DNA of 64,000 bases from Phycisphaeraceae bacterium (GTDB taxonomy: Bacteria; Planctomycetota; Phycisphaerae; Phycisphaerales; UBA1924), in contig JAHBXD010000004.1 in assembly GCA_019636695.1 (NCBI GenBank), positions 248,001 to 312,000 on the forward strand, given 5' to 3'. The stretch's first letter is position 1, and the number at the start of each line of letters is the position of its first letter. The notes beneath the pieces are model-generated. The model was given only the letters and a program-made list of their open reading frames with translations. It was not told the DNA's origin and did no database searches. The position numbers and the translations under genes are program-made. Shown in pieces: positions 1 through 8,901 of this stretch.

Positions 1-1214
1 CCTCCGAGCCATGAACCCAGGCGTCGATGAATATCGATCGTCCGATCAAGTTCCTCAAGAATCGCATTGAACGACCGAGTCTTGCGCCCGTCCGGGGCGG
101 GGGCGGTGTTGCCGTGCATCGGGTCGCAGACCCAGAGCACGCGCTTGCCCGCCGAACGCACGATCTCGACCAACCCCGGCAGGGTGGCGTTGACGTTATC
201 GGCGCCCATGCGCGTGATGACCACCAACTTGCCCGGGGCGTTTATGGGGTTCAGACGATCAACCAGCCTCAGCAGGTCGATCGGGTCGGTTCCAGCCCCG
301 ATCTTGAGACCAACGGGGTTGGCGATCCCGCGGAAATACTCGACATGCGCACCGTCAAGCTGGCGTGTGCGTTCCCCGATCCAGGGGAGGTGTGTCGAGA
401 GGTTGTACCACCCCTCGCGCCGCGGCACCTGCCTCGTCAGGGCCGTTTCATATTCGAGCACAAGCCCCTCGTGGCTGGTGTAGAACGTCGTCCGCGAAAG
501 GTCGTCCACGCTTCGCTCACCCAGGGCCTCCATGAACCGCAGCGACGAGGCCAGTTCACGGCTCATCGCTTCATATTGCCGCCGGACTTCCTCGGAAAGG
601 CTCGCGTGGGCGAAGAATGAGAGGTTCCAATATTCGGGGTGGTGCAGGTCCGCAAACCCGGCATCGCAGAGCGAGCGAACAAAATTCAGCGTCATCGCGG
701 CATGCTGGTACGCCTCTACCAGTCGGCCGGGATCAGGCCGCCGCGCTTCAGGTGTGAAGGCGGGGCGATTGATCATGTCGCCGAAGTAGCTCGGCAACGA
801 GCGGGGAGCGCCGTCGACCAGCCGGGTCTCGAAGGGGTGCGAGCGCGGCTTGGCATACTGGCCCGCGAACCGGCCCACGCGAATGACGGGCCTCCGGATG
901 CCATAGGCCAACACCAGGGCCATCTGCAGCAGGATTTTCAGACGGCTTGTCACGCTCTCGGCGCTGCAGTCGTCAAGCCTTTCGGCACAGTCCCCCCCCT
1001 GAAGAAGGAAACGCCGGCCCTCCTGGGCCTCAGCGATCAGCGTCTTGAGGCGCTCAATTTCCCAACTGGTCACCAGCGGCGGAAACTGCGCGAGGCGGGC
1101 CGTGGCGCTCGCGACGGCTTCCGCCTGCGGATAGGGGATGGGCTGAGCATCCGGCCGCATCCGCCAGGAATCGGGGCTCCAGGCGGGGGCATGAACATGT
1201 GGAAGGGTCGTCAC
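1..1214 (-). CDS. Class II 3-deoxy-7-phosphoheptulonate synthase, 3' end cut by window
   Basis: First enzyme of the shikimate pathway: joins phosphoenolpyruvate and erythrose 4-phosphate to make DAHP in the cytoplasm. About 404 codons are visible. Family landmarks read in order: WSPDSWR at residues 12-18, FLLQGGDCAE at 69-78, RVGRFAGQYAKPRS at about 112-125, and TRSFNAILEEL near the visible end, which matches the C-terminal third of class II enzymes (usual length about 450). The reading frame is open to the window edge, so roughly 50 C-terminal residues are missing. I chose the GTG at 1212-1214 because the tryptophan-rich start motif follows within a dozen residues and a GAGAG Shine-Dalgarno lies just upstream. 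The long plus-strand reading frames over this stretch are shadows. Confidence 0.93.
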   Translation of the reverse strand, partial: MTTLPHVHAPAWSPDSWRMRPDAQPIPYPQAEAVASATARLAQFPPLVTSWEIERLKTLIAEAQEGRRFLLQGGDCAERLDDCSAESVTSRLKILLQMALVLAYGIRRPVIRVGRFAGQYAKPRSHPFETRLVDGAPRSLPSYFGDMINRPAFTPEARRPDPGRLVEAYQHAAMTLNFVRSLCDAGFADLHHPEYWNLSFFAHASLSEEVRRQYEAMSRELASSLRFMEALGERSVDDLSRTTFYTSHEGLVLEYETALTRQVPRREGWYNLSTHLPWIGERTRQLDGAHVEYFRGIANPVGLKIGAGTDPIDLLRLVDRLNPINAPGKLVVITRMGADNVNATLPGLVEIVRSAGKRVLWVCDPMHGNTAPAPDGRKTRSFNAILEELDRTIDIHRRLGSWLG

Positions 1215-1477
1215 GCGATGGTCTCTCGTGGGGTGGCGATCAGGAAGAATCGACCTCCCGACACGCCGAACGTGCGCTTCTCAAGCAAACTTTCGTGAAA
1301 AACTGATCTTTGCTCGCGGATCGGACGATGGCCAGAGTCGTCGAGAGTTATCCCACATGGGGTGGGATCCCGACCAGACTCGCCGAGGCGGTAGGAAACG
1401 CCCGGCAGCAGGGGACGGCGGGACACGCCATTCAAAGCACGAGCCGCCCTGCAAACCACCGACAAGGAGCGTTTTCA

Positions 1478-1897
1478 ATGCCGACCCGTTCGAACAACCG
1501 CCGCACGAGCGCCCGCCGCACGAGCAAAACCGCCCGGACGACGACCCGTCGCACTCCGCGCGCTTCCTCAAAACGCACCGGCGCCAAGGCAACTGCCACC
1601 CGCCGCACTACGGCCAAGCGCACAACCACCAAGCGGACGACGACCAAGACCGCGACCAAGCGCACCGCGACCAAGCGCACCGCCACCAAGCGGCCGACCG
1701 CGAAGCGCACCACGGCGAAGCGTACGACCGCCAAGCGGACCGCCACCAAGACCGCGACCAAGCGCACCACCGCTCGCAAGAACAACACCCGCAAGACCAA
1801 CGCGCGCAAGAACAACACCAACTCCACCTTCAAGTTCAACAACACCCTCGCGGCCAAGCCCACCTCGGCCCGCCGCACGGCTCGCAAGGCTGCCTGA
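1478..1897 (+). CDS. Histone H1-like, Lys/Arg/Thr/Ala-rich DNA-binding protein
   Basis: 139 residues of low-complexity sequence built almost only from Lys, Arg, Thr and Ala, with repeated units such as TAKRTTTKRTTTK and TATKRTATKR, then an Asn-rich stretch near residues 108-124 and a basic end. This composition is typical of bacterial histone H1-like (HC1/HC2-type) nucleoid proteins, which bind DNA through the charged tail without a globular fold. The ATG at 1478 is chosen because AAGGAG at 1464-1469 sits 8 nt upstream. A strong hairpin terminator follows the stop. The coding DNA is itself repetitive and could vary in length between strains. The role in nucleoid compaction is inferred from composition only. 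Confidence 0.8.
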   Translation: MPTRSNNRRTSARRTSKTARTTTRRTPRASSKRTGAKATATRRTTAKRTTTKRTTTKTATKRTATKRTATKRPTAKRTTAKRTTAKRTATKTATKRTTARKNNTRKTNARKNNTNSTFKFNNTLAAKPTSARRTARKAA

Positions 1898-1923
1898 GCC
1901 GACCCGATCACGGACGATCACGA

Positions 1924-1966
1924 CGGCGCTGCGGATGGAACAGTCCGCAGTGCCGTTTCGTCTTTT
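1924..1966 (+). terminator. Rho-independent terminator after the H1-like gene
   Basis: A 12-bp stem (CGGCGCTGCGGA paired with TCCGCAGTGCCG, one G-T pair) with an 8-nt loop, followed by TTTCGTCTTTT. It lies 27 nt past the H1-like stop codon. Confidence 0.75.
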
Positions 1967-1996
1967 GCGCGGCGGCCGAACGTACCATCCCCCCGC

Positions 1997-2800
1997 TTGG
2001 ACACCCTGGATGTCGTCATCCTGACCGTTGTCGGACTTGCCGCCGGGCTACTCGGCGGGCTCGCCGGCGTCGGCGGCAGCATGGTGATGATCCCCGGCCT
2101 CGGCCTGGTCATGGGCTATACCGAGCCGGACAAGCCCGAGCAGCACCTGTATGCCGCAGCCGCGATGCTGGTGAATGTGCTGGTCTCGGCTCCGGCCGCA
2201 CGCGCCCACCAGAAAGCGGGCGCGGTGCGGTGGGACATTTTCAAAGTCCTCGCGCCGGCCATGGCCGTCGCCATCATCGTCGGCGTACTGATCTCCAACG
2301 AGTTTCGAGGCGTGCGCCTCAAGCAGGGCCTGGCGGTCTTCATCCTGGCCTATTGCGCGCTGAACATCTACCGCGTGTATCACCGGAGAAAAGAACTCGC
2401 CCGCGCGAATGAGCGCCTCGGCGTCGTGCGGCTCATCATCATCGCCTGCACGGGCGGGCTTGTCGCGGGCATTCTCGGCCTCGGCGGGGGCGTGGTGATT
2501 GTCCCGCTCCTTCAGATCTTCTGCCGCGTCAGGCTTCGCGAGGCCATCGCCACCAGTCTGGCCACCATGACGGTCACCGCCATTCTCGGCGCGGGGATGA
2601 AGATCTACACACTCACTGAGCACGGCCTTTCGATCCAGACCGCGCTGCTCTACGCCGCGGCGCTTGGCCCGGGCGCGATTCTCGGCGGGGCGCTGGGCGC
2701 AGCGCTCAACCACCGCCTTCCGCTTTCAGGGGTCCGCATCGCGATCTCAGTGCTTCTGATCATCGTGGCGGCCAAGCAGCTCGATCTCCTGCCATTTTGA
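1997..2800 (+). CDS. TauE/SafE family sulfite exporter-like membrane protein
   Basis: 267 residues, almost entirely hydrophobic helices. The two glycine-rich half-repeats typical of TauE/SafE (DUF81) permeases are visible: GLLGGLAGVGGSMVMIPGLG near residues 19-38 and GILGLGGGVVIVPLL near 158-172. The family moves sulfite, sulfoacetate or other organic anions across the inner membrane, and the substrate cannot be read from sequence. I use the TTG at 1997; no better ATG or GTG lies in frame before the first helix, so the start is uncertain by a few codons. The gene begins just downstream of the H1-like gene's terminator and so probably has its own promoter. Confidence 0.85.
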   Translation: MDTLDVVILTVVGLAAGLLGGLAGVGGSMVMIPGLGLVMGYTEPDKPEQHLYAAAAMLVNVLVSAPAARAHQKAGAVRWDIFKVLAPAMAVAIIVGVLISNEFRGVRLKQGLAVFILAYCALNIYRVYHRRKELARANERLGVVRLIIIACTGGLVAGILGLGGGVVIVPLLQIFCRVRLREAIATSLATMTVTAILGAGMKIYTLTEHGLSIQTALLYAAALGPGAILGGALGAALNHRLPLSGVRIAISVLLIIVAAKQLDLLPF

Positions 2801-2911
2801 CAGTCATCGCGAGTCGATTCGCCCCTCCGCGACCTGAAACCGCACCAGCCGGACTGGTACGGCGTATGCAGGCAGACCGAAACATCCTCTGTGTGTACAA
2901 GGATTTCAGCC

Positions 2912-3748
2912 ATGGTGACCTTCACAAACAACCTCAAGACGGTGCTCCTGCTCGGGCTGCTCACCGGCCTGCTCGTGGCCGTCGGCGGCATGATGGGTCG
3001 CGAGTTCATCCTGCCGATGCTCGTAATCGCGACCCTCCTCAACTTCGGTATTTTCTTCTTCTCCGACAAGCTCGCGATTTCCGCGATGCGCGGACGCGAG
3101 CTTGATGCCGCTTCCGGAGGAGACCTCCATCGCATGCTCGTGCAACTCAGTGAACGCGCCGGTCTGCCTCGACCGCCGAGGCTTTATCTCAGCCCGCACA
3201 AGGCCCCCAATGCTTTCGCCACGGGCCGCAGTCCATCGCACGCCGCGGTCTGCTTTACCCAGGGCGCGATCGACCTGCTCGATCCGCACGAGCTTGAAGG
3301 TGTCATGGCCCACGAGCTTGCCCACATCAAAAACCGCGACACCCTGATCTCGACGATCGCCGCGACCGTTGCCGGCGTGCTGGCCATGCTTGCCCAGTGG
3401 GCCTTCTTCCTCTCTCCGCGCGGCAGCGACCGCGTCAATCCTTTCATCAGCATTATCGTGGTCATGATCGCGGCCTTCGGCGCAGCACTCATCAAGGCGG
3501 CCATCAGCCGTTCGCGCGAGTTTGTCGCCGATGCTCACGGCGCCCGCATTGCCGGATCACCTCACGGTCTTATCAGCGCGCTCCGCAAGCTGGAGGCCTA
3601 TTCAAGGCGCATTCCGCTGGTGCAGCCCAACCCCGCTCAGAACAACCTCTTCATCGTCGAGCCGTTCGCCGGGAAAACCATCACCGATCTCTTCGCCACG
3701 CATCCACCGACCGAGCAACGCATCGCCTCGCTCCTGCGCGCGGCCTGA
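2912..3748 (+). CDS. htpX: HtpX-like M48 zinc metalloprotease
   Basis: 278 residues. Membrane-bound protease of the M48 family, which degrades misfolded membrane proteins. Two hydrophobic helices lie at residues 8-30 and 33-52. The zinc motif HELAH is at 134-138, and the third ligand is the Glu of SREFVADAHGARI at about residue 203. Two further helices (about 150-170 and 178-200) flank the active site, as in HtpX. The ATG at 2912 has AAGGAT 7 nt upstream, which is better than an in-frame codon at 2891. Length and motif order fit full-length HtpX. Confidence 0.92.
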   Translation: MVTFTNNLKTVLLLGLLTGLLVAVGGMMGREFILPMLVIATLLNFGIFFFSDKLAISAMRGRELDAASGGDLHRMLVQLSERAGLPRPPRLYLSPHKAPNAFATGRSPSHAAVCFTQGAIDLLDPHELEGVMAHELAHIKNRDTLISTIAATVAGVLAMLAQWAFFLSPRGSDRVNPFISIIVVMIAAFGAALIKAAISRSREFVADAHGARIAGSPHGLISALRKLEAYSRRIPLVQPNPAQNNLFIVEPFAGKTITDLFATHPPTEQRIASLLRAA

Positions 3749-3769
3749 TCCACTGCCGCACCGAAACGA

Positions 3770-3808
3770 CTTGACACGGGCTTCCCGATGCACGAAAGTG
3801 CATTCGGG
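3770..3808 (+). promoter_or_regulatory. TTGACA box and GAAA-loop hairpin in leader
   Basis: A perfect TTGACA hexamer at 3770-3775 is followed by a hairpin at 3784-3808: CCCGATGCAC, a GAAA tetraloop, then GTGCATTCGGG with one bulged T. It lies 29 nt before the next start codon. No convincing -10 box is seen, so promoter function is tentative; the hairpin itself is clear. Confidence 0.4.
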
Positions 3809-3837
3809 CGTCGCGGGGCGCGCTTCGGAGAACCGGC

Positions 3838-4878
3838 ATGCGATTGCTCTCCCCCATCGTGGCCATTGCGGCCGCCTGCACGCTCTTCGCATCGGCGCAG
3901 CCGCCGCACGATGCACCGGCCGAAGCGACCGCGCAGGCTGAGCCGTCGCTCGCCGACGTTGCGTTCATCGCCGGAGCCTGGCGGAGCGAGGTTCGCGGCC
4001 AAGTCTACGAAGAGTACTGGACGGCCCCGAGCGGCTCGAGCATGCTCGGCATGTTCCGCTGGCTGGGCGACGACGGCCGGATCCGTCTTCTCGAACTTCT
4101 CAGCATCACGCACGAGCCTGACGGCGTCATGCTCCGCCTGCGCCACTTCCGTCCCGGCCTGATCGCCTGGGCCGATGAAGACCAACCCTCGCCCCTCGCC
4201 CTTGTCGAGCACGGCGCGGGCCTCGCACGCTTCCGGGCGACCGACCCCACCCGCAGCCCGCACGAGATCGTCTTCTCGCGCCAGGGGTTGGGGTTGACGA
4301 TCACCGTGGTTTTCAATGACGGTCGCAACCCCATCGTCTTCAATCTCGCCTCGACAACCCCGCACGCCGAGGCCATGCCCCTGCGCGGTCGCCCCGCCGC
4401 CGAAGCGTGGGAGCGCCTCAAAACCCTCGAAGGCCGCTGGAACGCCAAGAGTTCACGCGGGTGGGAAGAAGTTTGCTCCTACCGGCTGATCGCCCGCGGC
4501 TCGGCCCTCGTACACGAGTCGTTCAGTGCCGATCCCGGCGAGACCATGCTCACGATCTTCACGCCCGATCAAGACCGGCTCACACTCACGCACTACTGTG
4601 CTGCTCGCAATCAGCCCCGGCTCGTCCTCTCGGCGGTCAGTCCTGACGGCGCCGAACTCGATTTCACCTTCCTCGACTCGGGCAACCTGCCCGACCGCGC
4701 CAAAGGGCACATGGGCCGAGTGCGCATCCGCTTCGACGGGCCTGACCGTTTCACCACACGCTGGATGTGGTACCAGCAAGGCGGCGAAGAATGGATGGAA
4801 GAAATCATTCACGAGCGGGCAGAAGTGAATCAGGCGGCCCCGCCTGCCCAGCCTGGCGTCGATCGTCACGGCCATTGA
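3838..4878 (+). CDS. Exported protein with N-terminal DUF6265-like domain and a second lipocalin-like half
   Basis: 346 residues with a signal peptide (MRLLSPIVAIAAACTLFASA). Residues about 38-180 resemble DUF6265: AFIAGAWRSEV, EEYWTAPSGSSMLGMFRW, and an FSRQGLGLTITV segment. Residues about 195-335 form a second beta-rich half (LKTLEGRWN, RLIARGSALVHESF, RWMWYQQGGEEW) like the DUF1579-type barrels. The catalytic or binding role of both halves is unknown. It is likely periplasmic. The ATG at 3838 begins the signal peptide directly. The gene stands alone, convergent with the sulfotransferase downstream. Confidence 0.75.
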   Translation: MRLLSPIVAIAAACTLFASAQPPHDAPAEATAQAEPSLADVAFIAGAWRSEVRGQVYEEYWTAPSGSSMLGMFRWLGDDGRIRLLELLSITHEPDGVMLRLRHFRPGLIAWADEDQPSPLALVEHGAGLARFRATDPTRSPHEIVFSRQGLGLTITVVFNDGRNPIVFNLASTTPHAEAMPLRGRPAAEAWERLKTLEGRWNAKSSRGWEEVCSYRLIARGSALVHESFSADPGETMLTIFTPDQDRLTLTHYCAARNQPRLVLSAVSPDGAELDFTFLDSGNLPDRAKGHMGRVRIRFDGPDRFTTRWMWYQQGGEEWMEEIIHERAEVNQAAPPAQPGVDRHGH

Positions 4879-4978
4879 TGGAATCCCAGCGCGCAAGCAT
4901 CGCGAAGGTCGAGCGCGAATGACTGGCGCCCGCCGCCGGGCATCATGCCTTTGCGACCGATGCACACGCACCACGCCA

Positions 4979-5878
4979 TTACACCGCCGCGGCAACCGGC
5001 TCTTGCAGATATCCCAGCCGCCGAAGCATCGGTTCCATGATCGGCATCGCCAGGCCCAGTTCCTCGGGCGTCAACTCGTCTTTCCACTTGTGCAGGCTGC
5101 CCGCGTGCACACGCTCGCGCACATCCTTGAAAAACTCCTCGCCCGGCTCCACCTCGCAGAAGCGGCAGATCTCTCGAAACCACCGATCCGGATCGGTCAC
5201 CACGTCCTCGTATCGAAGATTCAACCACGACTCCCGAGGCAGCGATTCCAGTTCAGGCAGACTGTGCTCAAGCGCCACCGCCCACTGTTTGGCGATCACT
5301 TGCACGCGATCGAGCGTCCGACGGTCGGCCTTCCACCCTGGGTGGCGAATCCCGAACCACCCGACCTTCCGACCGAGCAACCGCCTGGAAAGCCCATCCA
5401 CAAATCGCCCCGCATAGGCCGGCCACTCCCACCATGGGGTAATGCGCAGCCGCTCCAGCACGTGCTCTCGATGCGCGCCCTTCTTGATGTCGTAACTCAC
5501 GAAATGCTCGTACCGATCCATCTGCGAACGCAGCATCGCCCGCCCGTCACGATAGATATGCACGATCTTGGCCTCGGGCAGAATCGCATGCACAAACGAA
5601 ATTCGCAGCGCGTTCGGCGGGCTTTTCTCTACCACCCGCAGGCCCCCGTGCGATTCCTGAAACTTCAGAAACTCGCGGCGAATGCGCCTCTTCACCCACG
5701 GTCGTGCGTCGGCTACCGTCGCCCGCTCGCTCGACCGATACGCATGCCCGATCCGCCACAACGTGTTCGGCTCATACCAGCAGACGAGGCCTGGCGCGTT
5801 GCCCAGCACACGCGCCAGCATGCTCGTCCCGCTTCGCGTTCCGCCGATGACCAGGATGGGGGGTTTCAGTTCTGCCAT
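4979..5878 (-). CDS. Sulfotransferase family protein
   Basis: 299 residues. The N-terminal P-loop for PAPS, PILVIGGTRSGTSMLARVL, starts at about residue 6, followed by EKSPPNALR (5'-phosphosulfate strand) and VHIYRDGRAMLRSQ (3'-phosphate site). These are the Sulfotransfer_3 landmarks. It transfers sulfate from PAPS to an acceptor not identifiable here, probably a carbohydrate given the neighbours. I start at ATG 5876-5878; an ATG at 5911 would add eleven residues ahead of the P-loop. The hexapeptide acyltransferase gene lies just upstream on the same strand, so the two may be co-transcribed. Confidence 0.88.
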   Translation of the reverse strand: MAELKPPILVIGGTRSGTSMLARVLGNAPGLVCWYEPNTLWRIGHAYRSSERATVADARPWVKRRIRREFLKFQESHGGLRVVEKSPPNALRISFVHAILPEAKIVHIYRDGRAMLRSQMDRYEHFVSYDIKKGAHREHVLERLRITPWWEWPAYAGRFVDGLSRRLLGRKVGWFGIRHPGWKADRRTLDRVQVIAKQWAVALEHSLPELESLPRESWLNLRYEDVVTDPDRWFREICRFCEVEPGEEFFKDVRERVHAGSLHKWKDELTPEELGLAMPIMEPMLRRLGYLQEPVAAAV

Positions 5879-5926
5879 ACTTCGCCTGACCTGAACCACG
5901 GACAAGGCCATGCCCGACGACTCGTG

Positions 5927-6610
5927 CTACGAAGCGGGGGTGGCCCGCGCATGTTCCGAGACGGTTTCGGCCTCCTCCGAATCGCGTCGGCACGACGGCA
6001 TGCCCCCCAGTGGCCGCGGCTTGAGCACCCGCGCTGGGTTGCCGCCCACGATCACCCCGGCAGGCACATCCTTGGTCACCACTGCCCGCGCCCCCACCAA
6101 CGAGTTGTCGCCGATCGTCACCCCGGGGCCGACAAACGCATCCGCGCACACCCACACCCCGGAACCGATCGTCATGTTCGGCCGCAGCAGCGGCAGGCTC
6201 GGGTCTTTGTAATCGTGCGTTCCGTTGCACAAGTGCACGTTCTGACTGATCACCGTGTGGTCGCCGATATCAATCGGACCGAGGTTATACACCTCCACAT
6301 TGTCCGCCAGTGTCGAATACGCGCCCATGCTCAATAACCACGGGTGCCGAATCCGGGCCGTTGGACGAATATTGACCGAGGGCGCAAGTCTTGCGCCAAA
6401 CCGCCGCAGCCAGAACCGCCGCCACCCCCCAAGCCGACCCGGGCTGAACCGGATCAGCAGCCGATACACCAGTGCCCACGCAAACCGCCGCGCATATTCA
6501 CTCTTGCGATACGGGAAGCCCGCGCAGGTGTCCAGGCGCTGGAAGATGGGTGGCTTCTCGCTCATGCCGTATGCAGAGGGTATGGAGGCTTCGTGACGAG
6601 TCGTCGGCAT
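5927..6610 (-). CDS. WcaF/CatB-like hexapeptide-repeat acyltransferase
   Basis: 227 residues. The C-terminal half is a left-handed beta-helix with hexapeptide repeats (NVEVYNLGPIDIGDHTVIS, IGSGVWVCADAFVGPGVTIG, SLVGARAVVTKDV) and the usual closing motif GVIVGGNPARVLKPR. The nearest named relatives are putative colanic acid O-acetyltransferases (WcaF). It probably transfers an acetyl group from acetyl-CoA to a surface polysaccharide. A second ATG at 6563-6565 (MSEKPPIF) is an equally possible start; neither has a clear Shine-Dalgarno. Flanked by sulfotransferases on both sides. Confidence 0.85.
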   Translation of the reverse strand: MPTTRHEASIPSAYGMSEKPPIFQRLDTCAGFPYRKSEYARRFAWALVYRLLIRFSPGRLGGWRRFWLRRFGARLAPSVNIRPTARIRHPWLLSMGAYSTLADNVEVYNLGPIDIGDHTVISQNVHLCNGTHDYKDPSLPLLRPNMTIGSGVWVCADAFVGPGVTIGDNSLVGARAVVTKDVPAGVIVGGNPARVLKPRPLGGMPSCRRDSEEAETVSEHARATPAS

Positions 6611-6656
6611 CCACGGGTTTCGAACCGTCTCTTCATGTCTCGTTGGGAGCCGTGCC

Positions 6657-6682
6657 TTGACAGGCCGATACAGTCATCGGCC
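6657..6682 (+). promoter_or_regulatory. TTGACA box followed by 7-bp hairpin
   Basis: TTGACA at 6657-6662 directly precedes a perfect hairpin, GGCCGAT (6663-6669) with ATCGGCC (6676-6682), ending 11 nt before the next start codon. No matching -10 box is visible. Confidence 0.3.
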
Positions 6683-6693
6683 CGGAAACACCC

Positions 6694-7635
6694 ATGATCG
6701 AGACCCTTCGCCAACTTCTCCGTCCGTTGCGCTACGCCCAACGCCGCCGCATCGGCGAGCGACTCGCCCGCAGGCCCTCACCCCTCGATGCCGACCCCGG
6801 GCCTCCCCCGGGGTTCATCGTCGGGTGCGGCCGTTCCGGCACGACCATTCTCGGCAAGATCCTTCAAGAGCACCCCCAGGTCTGTTACCTCTTTGAGCCA
6901 TACCACCTCTGGGCCGCCGTCGACCCGCGCACCGACGCCACCAACCTCTACCACCGCACCGCGGCACACATGCTCATGGATGCCGCCATGGCAGACGATT
7001 CGGCTCGCCTCCGCTTCCGAAGGTGCATCCTCAACCAGCGCATCCTCGCCGAGAAGCCCTTTCTCATCGAGAAGACCCCACACAACGCCATGCGCCTCGG
7101 GTACCTGGAAGCCCTCGCCCCGGGCGCGCGATATGCCCACATCGTCCGCGATGGGGTCAGTGTCGCAGGCTCCATCACCAAGGTCGCCGAAGACAGCCAT
7201 TACAAAATTGCCGGACGTCCGCGGCTCAACCAATGGTGGGGCGAAGACGACGTGAAGTGGCGCAACCTTGTCCGAGGCGGCGTCGCCGCGGGGTACTACC
7301 CCGACGAGGTCGATCGACTCTCCACCCACGCCCAGCGCGGGGCCTACGAGTGGCTCGTCAGCCTTCACGAGGTTGACAAGTGGCGATCAATTCTCGGCGA
7401 TCGTCTGCACGAGTTTACCTACGAAGCGCTCCTTGCCGACGGCCGCACCACGCTCACCGACCTCGCGCGCTTCTTCGGGCTTGAATCGCCTGAACACTGG
7501 CTCAACACATCGGTGGCCATGCTCGGCGCCGGCCGCACCAAGGCCCGCACTATCGACCTCCCGCCGCACATGGCCGAGGCGTTCAACGCCTTTCAGGAAC
7601 GCTACGGCTTCCCCGGCCGTGCCGAGGCGATCTGA
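6694..7635 (+). CDS. Sulfotransferase family protein
   Basis: 313 residues. The P-loop GFIVGCGRSGTTILGKIL begins at about residue 36, EKTPHNAMRLGYLEAL follows near 113, and the 3'-phosphate motif HIVRDGVSVAGSI near 136. The W-G-E-D-D segment and the C-terminal part fit PAPS-dependent Sulfotransfer_1/3 proteins. The acceptor is unknown. It is divergent from the acyltransferase and sulfotransferase pair, so the three genes form a small sulfation/acylation cluster reading out from one intergenic region. ATG at 6694. Confidence 0.88.
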   Translation: MIETLRQLLRPLRYAQRRRIGERLARRPSPLDADPGPPPGFIVGCGRSGTTILGKILQEHPQVCYLFEPYHLWAAVDPRTDATNLYHRTAAHMLMDAAMADDSARLRFRRCILNQRILAEKPFLIEKTPHNAMRLGYLEALAPGARYAHIVRDGVSVAGSITKVAEDSHYKIAGRPRLNQWWGEDDVKWRNLVRGGVAAGYYPDEVDRLSTHAQRGAYEWLVSLHEVDKWRSILGDRLHEFTYEALLADGRTTLTDLARFFGLESPEHWLNTSVAMLGAGRTKARTIDLPPHMAEAFNAFQERYGFPGRAEAI

Positions 7636-7716
7636 TACGCATCGTGCAGAGGCTCGCGTTCAATGTTCAGCCCATCGCGTCACTCGCTTTGGTGTCTGCG
7701 CACGGTGCGCAAGCGT

Positions 7717-8901
7717 CTATGCCTCGACCTGTCGCAGCAGGCACGACTCCCGCTCAAGCAGCGAAGCCTCGTCAGGGGCCACGATATTCACATGTCCTAC
7801 TTTCCGGCCTGGACGAGCCTCCTTGCCGTACAGATGCACCCGCGCCCCCGGCGTCGCCAGCAGCGGTCCCAGCGGCGGAATCGAACCGACCAGATTGATC
7901 ATCAGCGTCGGCCCGCGAGCGTCACAACACCCGAGCGGCCACCCGCAGATCGCCCGCAGATGGTTCTCGAACTGGCTCGTAACCGCCCCATCCATCGTCC
8001 AATGCCCGCTGTTGTGTACCCGCGGCGCCCACTCGTTCGCATAGAACGCACCGCACGACTCAAAAAACTCGATCGCGAACACCCCCACATGCCCGAGCGC
8101 ACTCGCAAGGGCCGCCGCTTGGGCACGCAGCCGATCCGCGATGTCCTCCCCGATGCCCGATGCGGGCGCCAGCGTCCGCCGCAGCATGCCGTCCCCGTGG
8201 TGGTTCTGCACGATGGGGTAAAACGCCGTGGTTCCATCTCGCCCGCGCACCCCGACCAGCGATACTTCTCGATCAAAGGCAATGAAGGCATCGAGGATCG
8301 CCGGTCGGCGTCCGAGTGCGGCCCACGCTCCAGGCGCATCCTCCGGCACGCGCACAAGCGCCTGGCCCTTGCCGTCATATCCCCCGAGGCGAGATTTGAG
8401 CACCGCCGGTGTTCCGACCTGCTCAACCGCATGCGCAAGCGAAGCATCATCATCCACTGGCGCGCTCCGCGGGGTCGTAAATCCCACACGCTCAAACAGC
8501 CGACGCTCTTCGACCCGATCGCGCGAGGCCAGCAGACTCGGCAACCCGGGATGCACCGAGACACGCCGCGATAACCACTCGGCCGCAAACGGGTCCACGT
8601 TCTCAAACTCGTAGGTCACAAGGTCCAGGTCCGCGGCAAATCGCGCCAGCGCATCCGGATCGCGGTAATCCCCGACGATCAACTCGCCAACCTGCCCGGC
8701 GCACGCCTGCGGCGAAGGGTCAAGAAACCGAAACCGCACACCCAGAGGCAGCCCCGCCAGCGCCAGCATCCGCCCCAGTTGCCCCCCACCCAGCACGCCC
8801 ACGGTCACAGGTGTGCTCGATGGAGCGTGCCCACCCCCCAAAGGGGTCGGCAATGCTCTCTGCGCTGACACCCCGCCGCTCGGCCGGGCCGCGCCCGTCA
8901 T
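7717..8901 (-). CDS. purK: N5-carboxyaminoimidazole ribonucleotide synthase
   Basis: ATP-grasp enzyme of purine biosynthesis that makes N5-CAIR from AIR, bicarbonate and ATP. Landmarks: [35 protein letters not shown] (ATP-grasp lid) and [24 protein letters not shown], the PurK signature near the active site. 394 residues from ATG 8901, which overlaps the purE stop by 4 bp (ATGA). That start gives an unusual 30-residue leader before the Rossmann strand; a GTG close to VTVGVLGGG could be the true start. Translationally coupled to purE. Confidence 0.95.
   Translation of the reverse strand: MTGAARPSGGVSAQRALPTPLGGGHAPSSTPVTVGVLGGGQLGRMLALAGLPLGVRFRFLDPSPQACAGQVGELIVGDYRDPDALARFAADLDLVTYEFENVDPFAAEWLSRRVSVHPGLPSLLASRDRVEERRLFERVGFTTPRSAPVDDDASLAHAVEQVGTPAVLKSRLGGYDGKGQALVRVPEDAPGAWAALGRRPAILDAFIAFDREVSLVGVRGRDGTTAFYPIVQNHHGDGMLRRTLAPASGIGEDIADRLRAQAAALASALGHVGVFAIEFFESCGAFYANEWAPRVHNSGHWTMDGAVTSQFENHLRAICGWPLGCCDARGPTLMINLVGSIPPLGPLLATPGARVHLYGKEARPGRKVGHVNIVAPDEASLLERESCLLRQVEA

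Noticed and set aside
27-1298. Plus-strand reading frames at the window start
   Set aside because: They are antisense to a clear class II DAHP synthase with all family motifs on the minus strand; the plus frames have no protein-like pattern.
1228-2412. Long His/Gln/Arg-rich plus-strand frame
   Set aside because: It is an out-of-frame reading of the repetitive H1-like gene and the start of the TauE gene.
4919-6337. 472-codon plus-strand frame
   Set aside because: Antisense to the sulfotransferase and acyltransferase genes, which carry intact motifs on the minus strand.
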